A DNA stretch of 42,523 nt. It comes from Clostridia bacterium. GTDB lineage: Bacteria; Bacillota; Clostridia; Oscillospirales; CAG-382. The stretch covers positions 1 to 42,523 of the forward strand of contig JAGAUT010000095.1 in NCBI GenBank assembly GCA_017620655.1, written 5' to 3'. Position 1 is the first letter of the stretch. Each line of letters opens with the position of its first letter. Of this stretch, positions 42,523 to 42,523 are shown in pieces. The translations under genes and the position numbers were made by a program. The notes beneath the pieces are model-generated. The model had not been told where the DNA came from. It searched no databases and saw only the letters and a list, made by a program, of their open reading frames with translations.

Positions 42523-42523
42523 G

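Noticed and set aside
1..42523. tRNA, rRNA, T-box or other riboswitch
   Set aside because: Intergenic gaps upstream of metG, cysS and cysE are short and show no T-box or other riboswitch core that I can recognise.

Overview
The window looks like chromosomal DNA of an anaerobic, low-to-moderate GC Gram-positive bacterium of the class Clostridia, probably a gut Oscillospiraceae/Ruminococcaceae-type organism. This rests on strong GGAGG ribosome sites, the cmk-plsC-ispH-S1 cluster, RNase Y and Mini-ribonuclease III, a rubredoxin-tailed flavoprotein, 3D-domain and SpoIID proteins, and canonical TTGACA/TATAAT promoters. TAA, TGA and TAG all end normal genes. No tRNA, rRNA, CRISPR array, transposase or prophage gene was seen.

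Layout. (1) 1-7966, minus strand: efp (cut by the window edge and carrying an in-frame amber codon), pepP, an AP-endonuclease-type TIM barrel gene, then the operon rpiR - HI0933-type flavoprotein - cmk - plsC - ispH - ribosomal protein S1, which ends in a terminator at 2348-2377. (2) 8066-9524, plus strand: a single RsmF-type rRNA m5C methyltransferase with its own promoter. (3) 9525-20070, minus strand: a long translation and housekeeping cluster read as rimO - pgsA - cysE - cysS - mrnC - pth - membrane protein - metG - tatD - CPBP protease - fabG-like SDR. RimO lacks the first cysteine of its radical-SAM motif. (4) 20264-23723, plus strand: a cell-envelope block with an NlpC/P60-like protein, a small secreted protein overlapping a 39-residue membrane peptide, a SpoIID-type protein and a DUF1835-like protein. 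(5) 23773-28004, minus strand: a tandem three-hairpin repeat, RNase Y with an 18-bp palindrome in its leader, a 3D-domain wall enzyme and a DapL-like aminotransferase. (6) 28177-28776, plus strand: a flavin reductase-rubredoxin protein. (7) 28896-37902, minus strand: GH36 alpha-galactosidase with DUF3006, a more AT-rich stretch (31052-35263: two small envelope proteins, GDPD, D-amino-acid transaminase-like, glycerate kinase), then an unrecognised 544-residue protein co-transcribed with an EamA transporter. (8) 38013-42523: alanine dehydrogenase with a truncated MmgE/PrpD remnant, a divergent AraC regulator sharing a symmetric promoter with ald, a Na/Pi cotransporter with a PhoU-like tail, and the 3' end of one more gene.

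How it fits together. Most genes are core: translation (S1, metG, cysS, pth, mrnC, rimO, efp, rRNA methylation), lipid and isoprenoid synthesis (plsC, pgsA, ispH), RNA turnover (rny) and the cell wall. The accessory part is a sugar-use locus around 29-38 kb, apparently interrupted by the AT-rich stretch. Two intergenic sites in or beside that stretch carry paired Spo0A-box-like sequences ten bases apart. The most striking points are two independent single-codon lesions in translation-accessory genes (efp amber, rimO Cys to Gly), the symmetric ald/araC promoter, the palindromic rny leader and the unrecognised 544-residue protein. No complete new system could be proven from sequence alone.
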